Shown: positions 42,379-51,586, counted from the stretch's first letter. The stretch is 64,000 bases of DNA from Clostridium sp. MB40-C1 (GCF_030913655.1 NZ_CP133189.1:248001-312000), one strand, 5' to 3'. Made by a program: numbers and translations. Notes: generated by a model from the sequence alone, not told the origin.

Positions 42379-44709
42379 ATGGATTTACTTAATATTAATC
42401 CTAAAGATGTGATCTTTGCTTTAGATATAGGAACACGTTCTATTATAGGAACAGTTGGTATGATAAAAGATAAAAAATTTAATGTTATTTGTGACAAATA
42501 TATAGAACATGAAGAAAGAGCAATGGTAGATGGTCAAATTCATGATATTAATTTAGTAGCATCTACTGTTAGAAAAGTAAAAAAGGAATTGGAAAAAGAA
42601 ATTAATATACCATTAGAAGAAGTTGCAATAGCTGCAGCAGGAAGGTTTTTAAGAACAGTAGAAGTTAAAGTAGATCTTGATATAGATGAAAGTAAAGAAA
42701 TAGATAAAGAAATTATCAGAAGTCTAGAATTAACAGGGGTAAAAAGAGCCGAAGAAGAAGTGAATAAGAGTACAAAAGGTAAACTTTATTGTGTGGGGTA
42801 TAGTGTTAAAAATTATTATTTAAATGGATATGTAATCTCTAATTTGATATCTCAAAAAGGAGATAAAATTTCTGCAGATCTGATAGTTACATTTCTTCCG
42901 AGATCAGTTGTAGATAGTCTTTATTCAGTAATGGAAAAGGTAGACTTAAAGGTAAATAATTTAACTTTAGAACCTATAGCGGCTATAGAAGCTGTTATTC
43001 CTAAAAAATTAAGACTTTTAAATTTAGCATTAGTAGATGTAGGGGCAGGTACATCAGATATAGCTATAAGTAGTAACAATGCCATAAGTGCTTATGGAAT
43101 GGTACCTGTAGCAGGAGATGAAATTACTGAATGTATAGTGCAAAGCTACTTAGTGGATTTTAATACAGCTGAGGATATAAAAAGACAATGTTCTTGTAAT
43201 GATGTTGTAAAATATACAGATATATTAGGAATGGAGAATGAGGTTGCTTCTGATCAAATAATAAAGACTATAAATCCATTTACACAAAAGTTATGTAATG
43301 AAGTTGCGAATAAAATTGTAGAACTAAATGGAGGCAAAGCGCCTAATGCTGTATTTTTAGTTGGAGGAGGAGCTCATACTCCAAATTTCAAAGATTTTTT
43401 AGCGGAAAAATTAAATTTACCATATGAAAGAATAGCTATAAAAGGTAGAGATGCAGTTATAGATTGTATAACAGAGGATAATACTCTTGGAAGTATTGGT
43501 GTTACGGTTATAGGTATTGCTCTTATTAGAATAAAGCAATCAGGTACTGATTTTATAAATGTAACTTTAAATGATGAAGTTATAAGCCTTTTTAATTCAC
43601 ATAAGCATACAGTTATGGATGCTATGATACAAGCAGGAATCAATCATAAAATGCTTATGGCTAAGAACGGAAAGAATATTAGATTCTTATTAAATGGTAT
43701 AAAAAGAGTGGCTTTTGGAAGCTTTGGGAAAGGTGCAGTAATAAAGGTAAACGATGTAGAGGCTAATATAGATAGTAGTATAGGAGAAGGAGATAATATA
43801 GAAATTATTTTTGCAAAGGACGGAAAAGAAGCTTCTCCAAAATTAATTGAATATGTAAAAAAGATAAATTCTTTAAGTTTTTATTTGAATGATGTAATTC
43901 ATAATTTAGATCCAGTTGGATTTATAAACAAGGAAATTGTAGATATGGAACAAATTATAAAAGAAGGAGATGAGGTTGAAATTACCTTTCCTTCTACTTT
44001 AGGAGAATATATTAAATATTATGAAATAGATAAAGAGCAATATATATATTCTTTAAAAGATAAAGAAATCTCTAAAGATTACATTATAAAAGAAGGAGAT
44101 AGAATATATAAGAGAAAAGTTGAGTATATAAATAATGAAGAGATCAACGTAAATGAAAATAAGATTGATAAAAATGACGTTAATGAAAATAACATTAATT
44201 ATATAAATGAAGAAAATAAGATACAACATGTAGAAGAATTGTCCCAAAATAACTTTAATAATACTAGTACATTTATGAAAACACATATTGGTAATGAACA
44301 TACTGTTGAAAATTCAGATGATCAAGTGGGAATAGATAACGCAAAAGAAGATGATAATAATATATACATTGAAAAAAAAATAGAAGATATAAATGAAAAA
44401 GATATAAATGAAAAAGAAGATAATAATGAGTTAATTTCAAAAGAATTTGATGAGGAAAATATAAAGGAACAAAAAAAAAATACAGATGAACAAAAAGATT
44501 ATAACTACATAAAAGTTATTGTAAATGATAAGACTGTAGTTTTAGAGGGAAAACAAGAATATATTTTTATAGATATATTCTCAAAAATTCAATTTGATTT
44601 ATCTGTGGCAAGGGGTAAACTAATACTTACTTTAAATGATAAAAAAGCAGGCTATTATGATAAGCTAAAAAATGGAGATGTAATAAGAGTATATTGGGAT
44701 GTAGTATAA
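42379..44709 (+). CDS. FtsA-like actin-fold ATPase with long C-terminal extension
   Basis: 776 residues. Residues 1-390 carry the actin/FtsA ATPase motifs: VIFALDIGTRSIIGTVGMI (phosphate 1), LALVDVGAGTSDIAIS (phosphate 2) and AVFLVGGGAHTPNFKDFL (adenosine). Residues 400-595 look like repeated small beta domains (for example RFLLNGIKRVAFG, VNDVEANIDSS), about 595-715 is Asn/Glu/Asp/Lys-rich and probably disordered, and the last 60 residues form another small beta domain (IKVIVNDKTVVLEGKQEYIF). FtsA itself is about 420 residues, so this is an enlarged relative of unknown role, possibly a membrane or cell-division scaffold. Start ATG after AGAGGGAG. Confidence 0.82.
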   Translation: MDLLNINPKDVIFALDIGTRSIIGTVGMIKDKKFNVICDKYIEHEERAMVDGQIHDINLVASTVRKVKKELEKEINIPLEEVAIAAAGRFLRTVEVKVDLDIDESKEIDKEIIRSLELTGVKRAEEEVNKSTKGKLYCVGYSVKNYYLNGYVISNLISQKGDKISADLIVTFLPRSVVDSLYSVMEKVDLKVNNLTLEPIAAIEAVIPKKLRLLNLALVDVGAGTSDIAISSNNAISAYGMVPVAGDEITECIVQSYLVDFNTAEDIKRQCSCNDVVKYTDILGMENEVASDQIIKTINPFTQKLCNEVANKIVELNGGKAPNAVFLVGGGAHTPNFKDFLAEKLNLPYERIAIKGRDAVIDCITEDNTLGSIGVTVIGIALIRIKQSGTDFINVTLNDEVISLFNSHKHTVMDAMIQAGINHKMLMAKNGKNIRFLLNGIKRVAFGSFGKGAVIKVNDVEANIDSSIGEGDNIEIIFAKDGKEASPKLIEYVKKINSLSFYLNDVIHNLDPVGFINKEIVDMEQIIKEGDEVEITFPSTLGEYIKYYEIDKEQYIYSLKDKEISKDYIIKEGDRIYKRKVEYINNEEINVNENKIDKNDVNENNINYINEENKIQHVEELSQNNFNNTSTFMKTHIGNEHTVENSDDQVGIDNAKEDDNNIYIEKKIEDINEKDINEKEDNNELISKEFDEENIKEQKKNTDEQKDYNYIKVIVNDKTVVLEGKQEYIFIDIFSKIQFDLSVARGKLILTLNDKKAGYYDKLKNGDVIRVYWDVV

Positions 44710-44716
44710 AAAGGAA

Positions 44717-44754
44717 GTTTTAAAATAGTGTAAAAAGTAACACTATTTTAAAAC
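44717..44754. other. GTTTTAAAA hairpin downstream of the FtsA-like gene
   Basis: Perfect 15-bp arms GTTTTAAAATAGTGT / ACACTATTTTAAAAC with an 8-nt loop, 8 nt after the stop. There is no T-run, so it is not a clear terminator; it may be an RNA-processing or repeat element. It shares sequence with 42268-42305. Confidence 0.6.
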
Positions 44755-44784
44755 AGAACCAATAAATAAAATGGGGGCACAAGA

Positions 44785-45954
44785 ATGGACTTTTTAAATA
44801 TGGCAAAAGGGATACAAAATGAATTAATTTCAATAAGAAGAGATTTTCATATGCATCCTGAATTAGACTTTGATTTAAATAGAACTGTAGAAAAAGTAAA
44901 AGAATTTTTAGATAAAGAAGGAATAGAGTATTTTGAAACATCTAAAAAAGGTATCTGTGGAATAATAAGAGGAAATGACTCAAAAACAATAGGAATAAGA
45001 GCAGATATGGATGCTCTTCCTATGGATGAAAAAAGAGAATGTGATTATTCATCTAAGGTTAGCGGAAGAATGCATGCTTGCGGCCATGATGTACATACTA
45101 CAGTATTACTTGGAACAGCAAAAATATTAAATAGTATGAAGGATAAGTTAAAAGGTAATGTAAAATTATTTTTTGAACCAGCGGAAGAAACGACAGGTGG
45201 AGCTATTCACATGATAGAAGAAGATGTTTTAAATAATCCTAAAGTGGATGCAGTTATAGGTCTTCATGTGGAGCCTAATATAAAATGCGGTAAAATAGGT
45301 ATTAAAAGAGGAGTAGTTAATGCGGCATCAAATCCATTTAATATTAAAATAAAAGGAAGGGGAGGACATGGGGCTTATCCTCATAGTACTATAGATCCAA
45401 TAGTTATAAGTGCCAATGTTATTACAGCTATTCAATCTATAGTTAGCAGAGAAATACCTCCAACTGATCCTGCAGTTATAACTATAGGTTCTATTCATGG
45501 AGGAACTACCCAAAATATAATACCAGATGAAGTTGAGATTTCTGGAATTATGAGAACTATGACTTTAGAGCATAGGGAATATGTAAAAAAGAGAATTGTA
45601 GAACTAACTAAGGGGATTTGTGAATCCATGAGAGGTAGCTGTGAAATAAATATACAAGAAAGTTATCCTTGTCTTTATAATAATGACGATGTAGTAGATA
45701 TATTAAAAAAATCTGGGGATGAAATTTTAGGAGAAGAAAATATAGTAATACTTGAGAAACCAACTATGGGAGTTGAGAGTTTTGCTTATTTTTCACTAGA
45801 AAGACCTTCAGCTTTTTACTATTTAGGTACAGGAAATAAAGAGAAAGACACAGAATACCCTTTGCATAGTAGCTATTTTGATGTAGACGAAGATAGTATA
45901 ATTAATGGAGTTATGGTTAATTGCAAGACAGTAATAAACTTTCTTAACAATTAA
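44785..45954 (+). CDS. M20-family amidohydrolase (N-acyl amino acid / hippurate hydrolase type)
   Basis: 389 residues. Family motifs: RRDFHMHPELDFD at the N-terminus, IGIRADMDALPMDE, MHACGHDVHTTVLLG (metal ligands Cys/His), FFEPAEETTGGAIHMIEE (catalytic Glu), VIGLHVEP, and the dimerisation domain around GRGGHGAYPHSTIDP. It hydrolyses N-acyl amino acids or peptides in the cytoplasm. Start ATG after TGGGGGC. Follows the FtsA-like gene by 75 bp. Confidence 0.9.
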   Translation: MDFLNMAKGIQNELISIRRDFHMHPELDFDLNRTVEKVKEFLDKEGIEYFETSKKGICGIIRGNDSKTIGIRADMDALPMDEKRECDYSSKVSGRMHACGHDVHTTVLLGTAKILNSMKDKLKGNVKLFFEPAEETTGGAIHMIEEDVLNNPKVDAVIGLHVEPNIKCGKIGIKRGVVNAASNPFNIKIKGRGGHGAYPHSTIDPIVISANVITAIQSIVSREIPPTDPAVITIGSIHGGTTQNIIPDEVEISGIMRTMTLEHREYVKKRIVELTKGICESMRGSCEINIQESYPCLYNNDDVVDILKKSGDEILGEENIVILEKPTMGVESFAYFSLERPSAFYYLGTGNKEKDTEYPLHSSYFDVDEDSIINGVMVNCKTVINFLNN

Positions 45955-46068
45955 TAAATGAATTGTTCATTGCTAATTCAAGTTAGTTGATATATAATTC
46001 TTTATGTTGTTTTACGTTAGCGCAACTATTATTTATTATTATGCTGTGCAATATTTTGGAGGTAAAAA

Positions 46069-47037
46069 ATGAGAATAGAGATTGGAACAAATGAAGCTGG
46101 ACAGAGAATAGATAAATTTGCAAGAAAATGGCTAAATGATGTGCCTTTAGGAGCTATATTTAAAGGGATAAGAAAAGGGGATATAAGAGTTAATGGAAAA
46201 AAAATAAAGCAAAACTACTTTCTAGATGAGGGAGATATTGTAGAAGTTAAATATATCAATTCAAATGCAGAAGCTAGAGGTGAAAAACTTAATTTCCAGC
46301 AAGTAGATTATAGTGGAATGAAGATTACATATGAAGATGAAAACATGGTTATTGTAGAAAAATGGCCTGGAGTTTTAGTTCATTCAGATAAAAGAATAGG
46401 AGAACCAACCTTAACAGATTATGTACTTACTTACTTATACCAGAAAGATGATTATGATCCAGGAAAAGAAATAACTTTTACTCCTGCTCCATGTAATAGG
46501 TTAGATAGAAATACTTCTGGTTTAGTCATATTTGGCAAAAACTATCAAAGTTTAAAAATGCTAAATGAAATGATAAGAGAAAGACATATAAATAAATATT
46601 ATTATGCTCTTGTTAAAGGAAAAATAAAAGATGGATATTATGAAGCATATATTTCTAAAGATGTTCAAAATAATATATCTAAGGTTTATGATAATGAACA
46701 GCCGGATGCAAAAAAGATAGCTATGGAAGTAAAGGTAATAGATACTGTAGGAAGTTATTCTTTTTTAGAGCTTGACTTGATAACTGGAAGAAGCCATCAA
46801 TTAAGAGCTCATCTTGCTCATCTTGGAAACTATATAATTGGGGATGACAAGTATGGAAATAAAAAATTAAATAGCTTTTTTAATAATAAATATGGGTTGA
46901 ATTATCAATTTTTATATGCCTATAAACTTATCTTTAAAGATTGTCCTGAAGAATTAGCTTATTTAGAAAACAAGACTATTGTAGAAACTATGCCGCCGAT
47001 ATTTAAGAGAATAAAAAATGATGCGTTAAAGTTTTAA
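46069..47037 (+). CDS. RluA-family RNA pseudouridine synthase
   Basis: 322 residues. Residues 1-65 form an S4 RNA-binding domain (AGQRIDKFARKWLNDVPLG, GDIRVNGKKIKQNYFLDEGD). The catalytic domain has NRLDRNTSGLVIFGK with the catalytic Asp, and the later LITGRSHQLRAHLAHLG motif. It would convert a specific uridine in rRNA or tRNA to pseudouridine (RluC/RluD group). Start ATG after GGAGGT. Confidence 0.92.
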   Translation: MRIEIGTNEAGQRIDKFARKWLNDVPLGAIFKGIRKGDIRVNGKKIKQNYFLDEGDIVEVKYINSNAEARGEKLNFQQVDYSGMKITYEDENMVIVEKWPGVLVHSDKRIGEPTLTDYVLTYLYQKDDYDPGKEITFTPAPCNRLDRNTSGLVIFGKNYQSLKMLNEMIRERHINKYYYALVKGKIKDGYYEAYISKDVQNNISKVYDNEQPDAKKIAMEVKVIDTVGSYSFLELDLITGRSHQLRAHLAHLGNYIIGDDKYGNKKLNSFFNNKYGLNYQFLYAYKLIFKDCPEELAYLENKTIVETMPPIFKRIKNDALKF

Positions 47038-47082
47038 GTTTTATTTAGAATTGTTAAATTTACACGGGGGAGTAGTATTATT

Positions 47083-48699
47083 ATGAAAAGACAATCAACA
47101 ACCAAGGGTTTTGCTATATTATCAGCTGCCAGTATGATTGTAAAAGTATTATCCTTACTTTATATACCGTTTTTGGTTAATGTTATTGGCACACAGGGAT
47201 GGGGAATATATTCCTCTGCATATCAGATTTACGCATTTGCATATGTTCTTACAAACTCTGGTATACCTATTGCTATATCAAAATCAGTATCAGAGTATAT
47301 GGCGTTACAAAGATATAAGGATGCAGTAAAAAGCTTTAAGATAGCTAGGCTATTAATGCTTGTTATAGGATCTATTATGGCTGTACTCATGTTTATTTTA
47401 GCAGGACCTATAGCAAAAGCAACTAATAGTGAAAGTGCAAAACTAGCTATAATGGCATTAGCACCTACTATTTTTATAACATCCATAGTATCTACATATA
47501 GGGGATATTTTCAAGGAAGAGGAAATATGACACCTACTGCAATTTCACAGGTCATAGAGCAAGTATTAAATACTATTTTTACACTTGTATTTGCTGCTTT
47601 ACTTTTGAAATATGGAATAGAAGCTGCTTGTGCAGGGGGAACTATAGGTACTGCTATAGGTTCCTTAGGTGCTATGATATATTTAATAGTTGTTTATGAA
47701 AAAAATAAGAAAATAGTTGTACCTAAAGGATATAAGAATATAAAACATCCAACACATTCTAATAAGTTAATATTAAAAAAAATAATTTATTATGGTCTTC
47801 CAATAGTTATATGTGTAGGCTTACAGAATGTTGGAGAAATAGTAGATTTAGCTATTGTTAAAAGCAGACTTTTACATGGAGTAGGTTTTTCTCAAAAATT
47901 AACAGATATTAAATTCGGAGTGTTTAGACAATATAGACAACTTTTAGGTGTACCGATTGCATTAGTTTCAGCACTATCAGCTTCAGTACTTCCATCACTA
48001 TCTGGAACTTTTGCACTTAAAGATAAAAAGGAACTAGAAAGTAAGATAAGTAATACGTTTAGGTTATGTCTTCTTGTTGCAATACCTTCAGCAGTAGGAC
48101 TTTCTGTATTAAGTAACCCAATTTTTAAGTTACTTTTCCCTAATTCACAAGAGGGATGGCAGCTTTTACTTTTAGGCTCTATAGTTTTGGTATTAACTTC
48201 TATAGTTCAAATTCAAATTACAATACTTCAAAGTATAAGTAGATTATATGTATCTACATTTTTTATGATACTTGGAGTTGCAGGTAAGATAGTTGCTAAC
48301 TATTTCTTTGTTGGAATACCTAAAATAAATATTACAGGTGCAGTATTTGGAAATATGGTATGTTTTACAATTCCTCTTGTATTAAATTATATTTTCATAA
48401 ATAAATCATTGAAAATAAAAATGAAGATACTTAATCATGCTATAAAACCATTAATTTCATCTGCCTTAATGGGAATAATGGCTTACGGATCTTATTTAGG
48501 ATTAAGTGTTTTACTTACACACTTTATAAGTGGATTTTGGAACAATGCTATTTCTTGTATTTCAGCTATAGGTATAGGTTCATTTGCATATATGTATGGA
48601 CTAGCATTAACAGGAGGAATAACTCAAAATGATTTTAAGATTTTACCAGGTTCTATCAGAAGACTGGTTCCAAAGGTTATTAAAAAGAAAATAAAGTGA
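47083..48699 (+). CDS. MOP-superfamily polysaccharide/lipid flippase (SpoVB/MurJ-like)
   Basis: 538 residues with about 14 membrane helices. Starts KRQSTTKGFAILSAASMIVK; the YIPFLVNVIGTQGWGIYSSAYQIYAF segment, and GIPIAISKSVSEYMALQRY are typical of the SpoVB-like MOP exporters of Firmicutes. Basic Lys-rich C-terminus. Probably flips a lipid-linked cell-wall precursor. ATG after CGGGGGAG. A convergent paralogue (spoVB) lies just downstream. Confidence 0.88.
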   Translation: MKRQSTTKGFAILSAASMIVKVLSLLYIPFLVNVIGTQGWGIYSSAYQIYAFAYVLTNSGIPIAISKSVSEYMALQRYKDAVKSFKIARLLMLVIGSIMAVLMFILAGPIAKATNSESAKLAIMALAPTIFITSIVSTYRGYFQGRGNMTPTAISQVIEQVLNTIFTLVFAALLLKYGIEAACAGGTIGTAIGSLGAMIYLIVVYEKNKKIVVPKGYKNIKHPTHSNKLILKKIIYYGLPIVICVGLQNVGEIVDLAIVKSRLLHGVGFSQKLTDIKFGVFRQYRQLLGVPIALVSALSASVLPSLSGTFALKDKKELESKISNTFRLCLLVAIPSAVGLSVLSNPIFKLLFPNSQEGWQLLLLGSIVLVLTSIVQIQITILQSISRLYVSTFFMILGVAGKIVANYFFVGIPKINITGAVFGNMVCFTIPLVLNYIFINKSLKIKMKILNHAIKPLISSALMGIMAYGSYLGLSVLLTHFISGFWNNAISCISAIGIGSFAYMYGLALTGGITQNDFKILPGSIRRLVPKVIKKKIK

Positions 48700-48774
48700 T
48701 TTTGAAATATATTATTTAGAGTATTAAGCTAAACTTTAGAAGATATTGTTTAAATTCTTTTAAAACAGATATTA

Positions 48775-48818
48775 CAATAAAAAAAGAAAGTGTCAATAAA
48801 CACTTTCTTTTTTTATTG
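48775..48818. terminator. Bidirectional terminator between the two flippase genes
   Basis: An 18-bp stem (48775-48792 with 48801-48818, arm CAATAAAAAAAGAAAGTG) with T-runs on both strands. Its 3' arm overlaps the last codons of the minus-strand spoVB gene. Confidence 0.85.
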
Positions 48819-50319
48819 TTTTGTTTATAACAAAATATAATAAGAAAAATAATAAGAATCCCATAAAAATTAATATTACTGTTTTAAATTTAAAGAATGT
48901 ATTTGGAATTAAAAAGTTTATAATATTTAAAGAAAAATAGACCAAAAGGCTTATAAGAATATCTATAAATATTTCTTCAAGGGAGAAGTTTATGTAAAGC
49001 TTCTTTTTTATTTCATACATATTCATAATTAAGCTTGTTATAGAAGTAATAGTGAGGCTTAATCCATAACCTAATATATTTATTGAAGGAATAGACGTTA
49101 AAACATATAAAAGAATAACTTCCTCAATAGACATAATTATAGAATTCCTAAGAAGAACTCCTTGTTTACCTAGTCCATTTAATATGCTAAAAGTAGTAGC
49201 AGCTGTATAAGAGAATGGGGCACAAATTGCTGCAACTTTTATATAAAGGGTTAAGTCTTCTCGTGCAAAGAATAGCTTTCCAAGTAAATTAGGAATACTA
49301 AAACAAATTATAAGGGTAGATATTCCTAATAAAAAAGAAATTTTCAATACATCCCTTATCCTGGATTCTAAATTAAAGTAGTCTTTTTTTTCTAAGGTTT
49401 CTGCTAAATCTGGAATCAAAACTATAGACATAGAAGTAACTATAATTAATGGGAAAAATATAATTGTTAAAGCCATCCCAGAAAATTTACCTATCATCTC
49501 TAGAGCTGTAGTGTGAGTAAAACCAGCAATTAAAAGCCTTCTAGGTAATATTAATGTTGAAATAGCAGAAAGGGCAGTTGATAAAAAACCATTGACACAT
49601 AAAGGCACTGCCATAATTAAAATATTAAATAATAATTGAGCACGTCCTTCTTTGGAAAAATTAGTGTTTGATATTTTTATGTCTTTGTTCTTATTTAATC
49701 TGTAAAAAATATATAAAAGAATAAAACTTATGAATTCTCCAGCAGACAAAGCTCCATATACTACAGATACTGTGCCTTGAATTTCTTTATGTGGAAGAAC
49801 TCTTATTGCTAAAATGGTTACAGCTATTCTAACTGTTTTTTCTAAAATATCTATTATAGAAGGTATGTTTACTCTAGAAGTTCCGTAAAAATATCCTTTT
49901 ATAATAGAAGATAGAGATAAGAAGATTAAAGCTGGACATATGAAAATAAGGCTTTGAAGGCTTCTAGTGTCTTTTATTATATTTATGCTTATGTATCTTG
50001 AATTCATAAATACAAATATAACTATAAGTAAAGACCAAATAAAATCAAATACAAGAGAAATATGAACAGATTTATGCAAACTTACATAATCATCTCTACC
50101 TTGATACAAGGATGATTCTTTTGATAATGCTGTCATCATACCTCCACAAGTAAGACAAGCAAATAAATCATATATAGGCATTATCAATGCATAAAGTCCC
50201 ATACCTTCTGCGCCAAGTTCCCTTGATAATATTATGGAAAATACAAATTTCAATACGCCTGTAGTGGAATTTGAAATTGTAAGCAGTATAGAATTTTTTA
50301 AAAAATTATCTTTTTTCAC
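48793..50319 (-). CDS. spoVB: Stage V sporulation protein B-like flippase
   Basis: 508 residues, 12-14 membrane helices. Starts with FLKNSILLTISNSTTGVLKF, followed by ELGAEGMGLYALIMPIYDLFACLTCGGM, typical for SpoVB. Needed in Bacillus for spore cortex peptidoglycan synthesis, where it handles lipid-linked precursors. The C-terminal Lys-rich end (NKTIKKESVY) is encoded inside the shared terminator. It is divergent in sequence from the neighbouring 47083-48699 protein, so it is not a recent duplicate. ATG at 50319; the ribosome binding site is weak (GAGGTAGC). Confidence 0.88.
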   Translation of the reverse strand: MKKDNFLKNSILLTISNSTTGVLKFVFSIILSRELGAEGMGLYALIMPIYDLFACLTCGGMMTALSKESSLYQGRDDYVSLHKSVHISLVFDFIWSLLIVIFVFMNSRYISINIIKDTRSLQSLIFICPALIFLSLSSIIKGYFYGTSRVNIPSIIDILEKTVRIAVTILAIRVLPHKEIQGTVSVVYGALSAGEFISFILLYIFYRLNKNKDIKISNTNFSKEGRAQLLFNILIMAVPLCVNGFLSTALSAISTLILPRRLLIAGFTHTTALEMIGKFSGMALTIIFFPLIIVTSMSIVLIPDLAETLEKKDYFNLESRIRDVLKISFLLGISTLIICFSIPNLLGKLFFAREDLTLYIKVAAICAPFSYTAATTFSILNGLGKQGVLLRNSIIMSIEEVILLYVLTSIPSINILGYGLSLTITSITSLIMNMYEIKKKLYINFSLEEIFIDILISLLVYFSLNIINFLIPNTFFKFKTVILIFMGFLLFFLLYFVINKTIKKESVY

Positions 50320-50538
50320 AGATAGCTACCTCGATTAATTAGTAACATTAATAATTATGAGAATAAAGGGTATTATATTCTTATAATTATTAGATGTAAT
50401 ATTTATAAAGTTTTTTTATTTTATAAATACTAGGTTTAAAATGAAAATTCGAAATATTATTGCAATTTATTGTTATATGATTTATATTTAAAGAAATAAG
50501 GTAATTCAAAAAATGAAAACGTTTAAAGGGGGATTGTT

Positions 50539-50712
50539 ATGGTTAAGAAAGATAATAGTACAATTGTATATTTTAGCGGTTTTTTAGTTACAGTATTAGG
50601 ATTTCAAATAGGCATAGCAATACCCATACTAAGTAGAATACAGACTCTTATACTTATGGTTATAGGGTGTGGCATTATGACTATAGGAATTATAATGCCA
50701 GATGAAGAATAG
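50539..50712 (+). CDS. Small membrane protein (57 aa)
   Basis: ATG 50539 after AAAGGGGG; TAG 50710. Two hydrophobic helices (IVYFSGFLVTVLGFQIGIAIP and about IQTLILMVIGCGIMTIGIIM) and a short acidic end PDEE. Family not recognised. The large structured element copy B starts 4 nt after its stop codon, and its first palindrome could act as the gene's terminator. Confidence 0.65.
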   Translation: MVKKDNSTIVYFSGFLVTVLGFQIGIAIPILSRIQTLILMVIGCGIMTIGIIMPDEE

Positions 50713-50715
50713 AAA

Positions 50716-51515
50716 AATGTTGCGTCGCAACATTATTATAGAGATTAATGAACAGAGAATAGTGAATAGTAAAGGAAGATTTTCTTCCTAGTGTCAGAAA
50801 ATCTTTAAACTAAGTAAAAATAAGAGCATAATGAAAAATCAATTTTTCATTATGCTCTTTGTCGTTAGGCTAAGTAAAAGAGCTGATAAGCTCTTAAAAG
50901 CGGTAGCTGGGGGAAATATTACTAAATTTTAGATTAAGTATTTTTATTTATAGTATATTCTGAACATAATAAGATAAATGTTAAGCCGGAGGCTGTAATA
51001 AGTTTTAATATTAAAGTAATATTATTGATACTGAGAATATAGATAGATTTGTGTACTTTAAAATACTATTTATATCATTACAGTATTATATATTATAAAC
51101 CTTTTAATTTTAAATACTGATGGTTTGTTTTAAAGTAACTTTCTATTTAGTTTTAAGATTTTCTGACATAAGGAAGAAAATCATCCTTTAGTCTTCCTCT
51201 TCTCCCCAGTATACATATTAAACTATATTACTTATAAAGAAACTAAGGCATAGGAATAAGGTTTTCTTATATATGTAGTTAGCCAATTAAACTTTGAAGT
51301 AGCAACTAGAAATACTTAAGGTGGAGGTTTCTAAAAATGCGTAATTGTCGGAACGGACTCCGACAGCCGAGCTGGGGAATGGACTCCCCATAGTGAGGGT
51401 AGCATTTTTAGAAAAATACACCTTTAGTATTTCTTTGCGTGATGAAGGTTTAATGGATAACTACATATATTTAGAAAACCTATTCCTATGCCGTTACTCA
51501 TTCCGTCGTAATATT
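50716..51515 (+). mobile_element. Large hairpin-rich dispersed element, copy B (800 bp)
   Basis: Homologous over most of its length to the reverse complement of 14892-15545. It begins with palindrome AATGTTGCGTCGCAACATT and ends with the related ATTCCGTCGTAATATT. Internal hairpins: 50778-50803 (GATTTTCTTCC...GTCAGAAAATC), about 50822-50860 (GAGCATAATGAAAA / TTTTCATTATGCTC), about 50878-50895 (AGAGCTGATAAGCTCT), and 51157-51182 (GATTTTCTGAC...GAAAATC). The middle (about 50925-51150) is longer than in copy A and unrelated by eye. The cruciform core is 51247-51492. No gene or transposase is present; one 65-codon frame inside is a by-product of the cruciform. Confidence 0.7.
51247..51492 (+). ncRNA. 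Structured core of copy B with two covarying hairpins
   Basis: GGCATAGGAATAAGGTTTTC at the left pairs with AAAACCTATTCCTATGCC at the right, enclosing a long imperfect helix. At the apex are hairpin 1 (51347-51364, GTCGGA-ACGGAC-TCCGAC) and hairpin 2 (51373-51390, TGGGGA-ATGGAC-TCCCCA), joined by AGCCGAGC. Both loops share A-Y-G-G-A-C. The stems differ from copy A by compensatory changes. It is a candidate structured RNA; expression is not shown. Confidence 0.5.
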
Positions 51516-51586
51516 CTTCTAATATGTATTATATATAATTAATGTGGTAATATAATAACTATAAAAAATACTTAGGAGTGATTTAT

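Noticed and set aside
50513-50527. ATGAAAACGTTTAAA as a cre site for the 57-aa gene
   Set aside because: The conserved C near the end of the cre consensus is replaced by A and it lies between promoter and start without support; too weak to list.
51345-51542. 65-codon frame on the plus strand
   Set aside because: It falls inside the hairpin core of element copy B; stem changes in copy A follow base pairing rather than codons.
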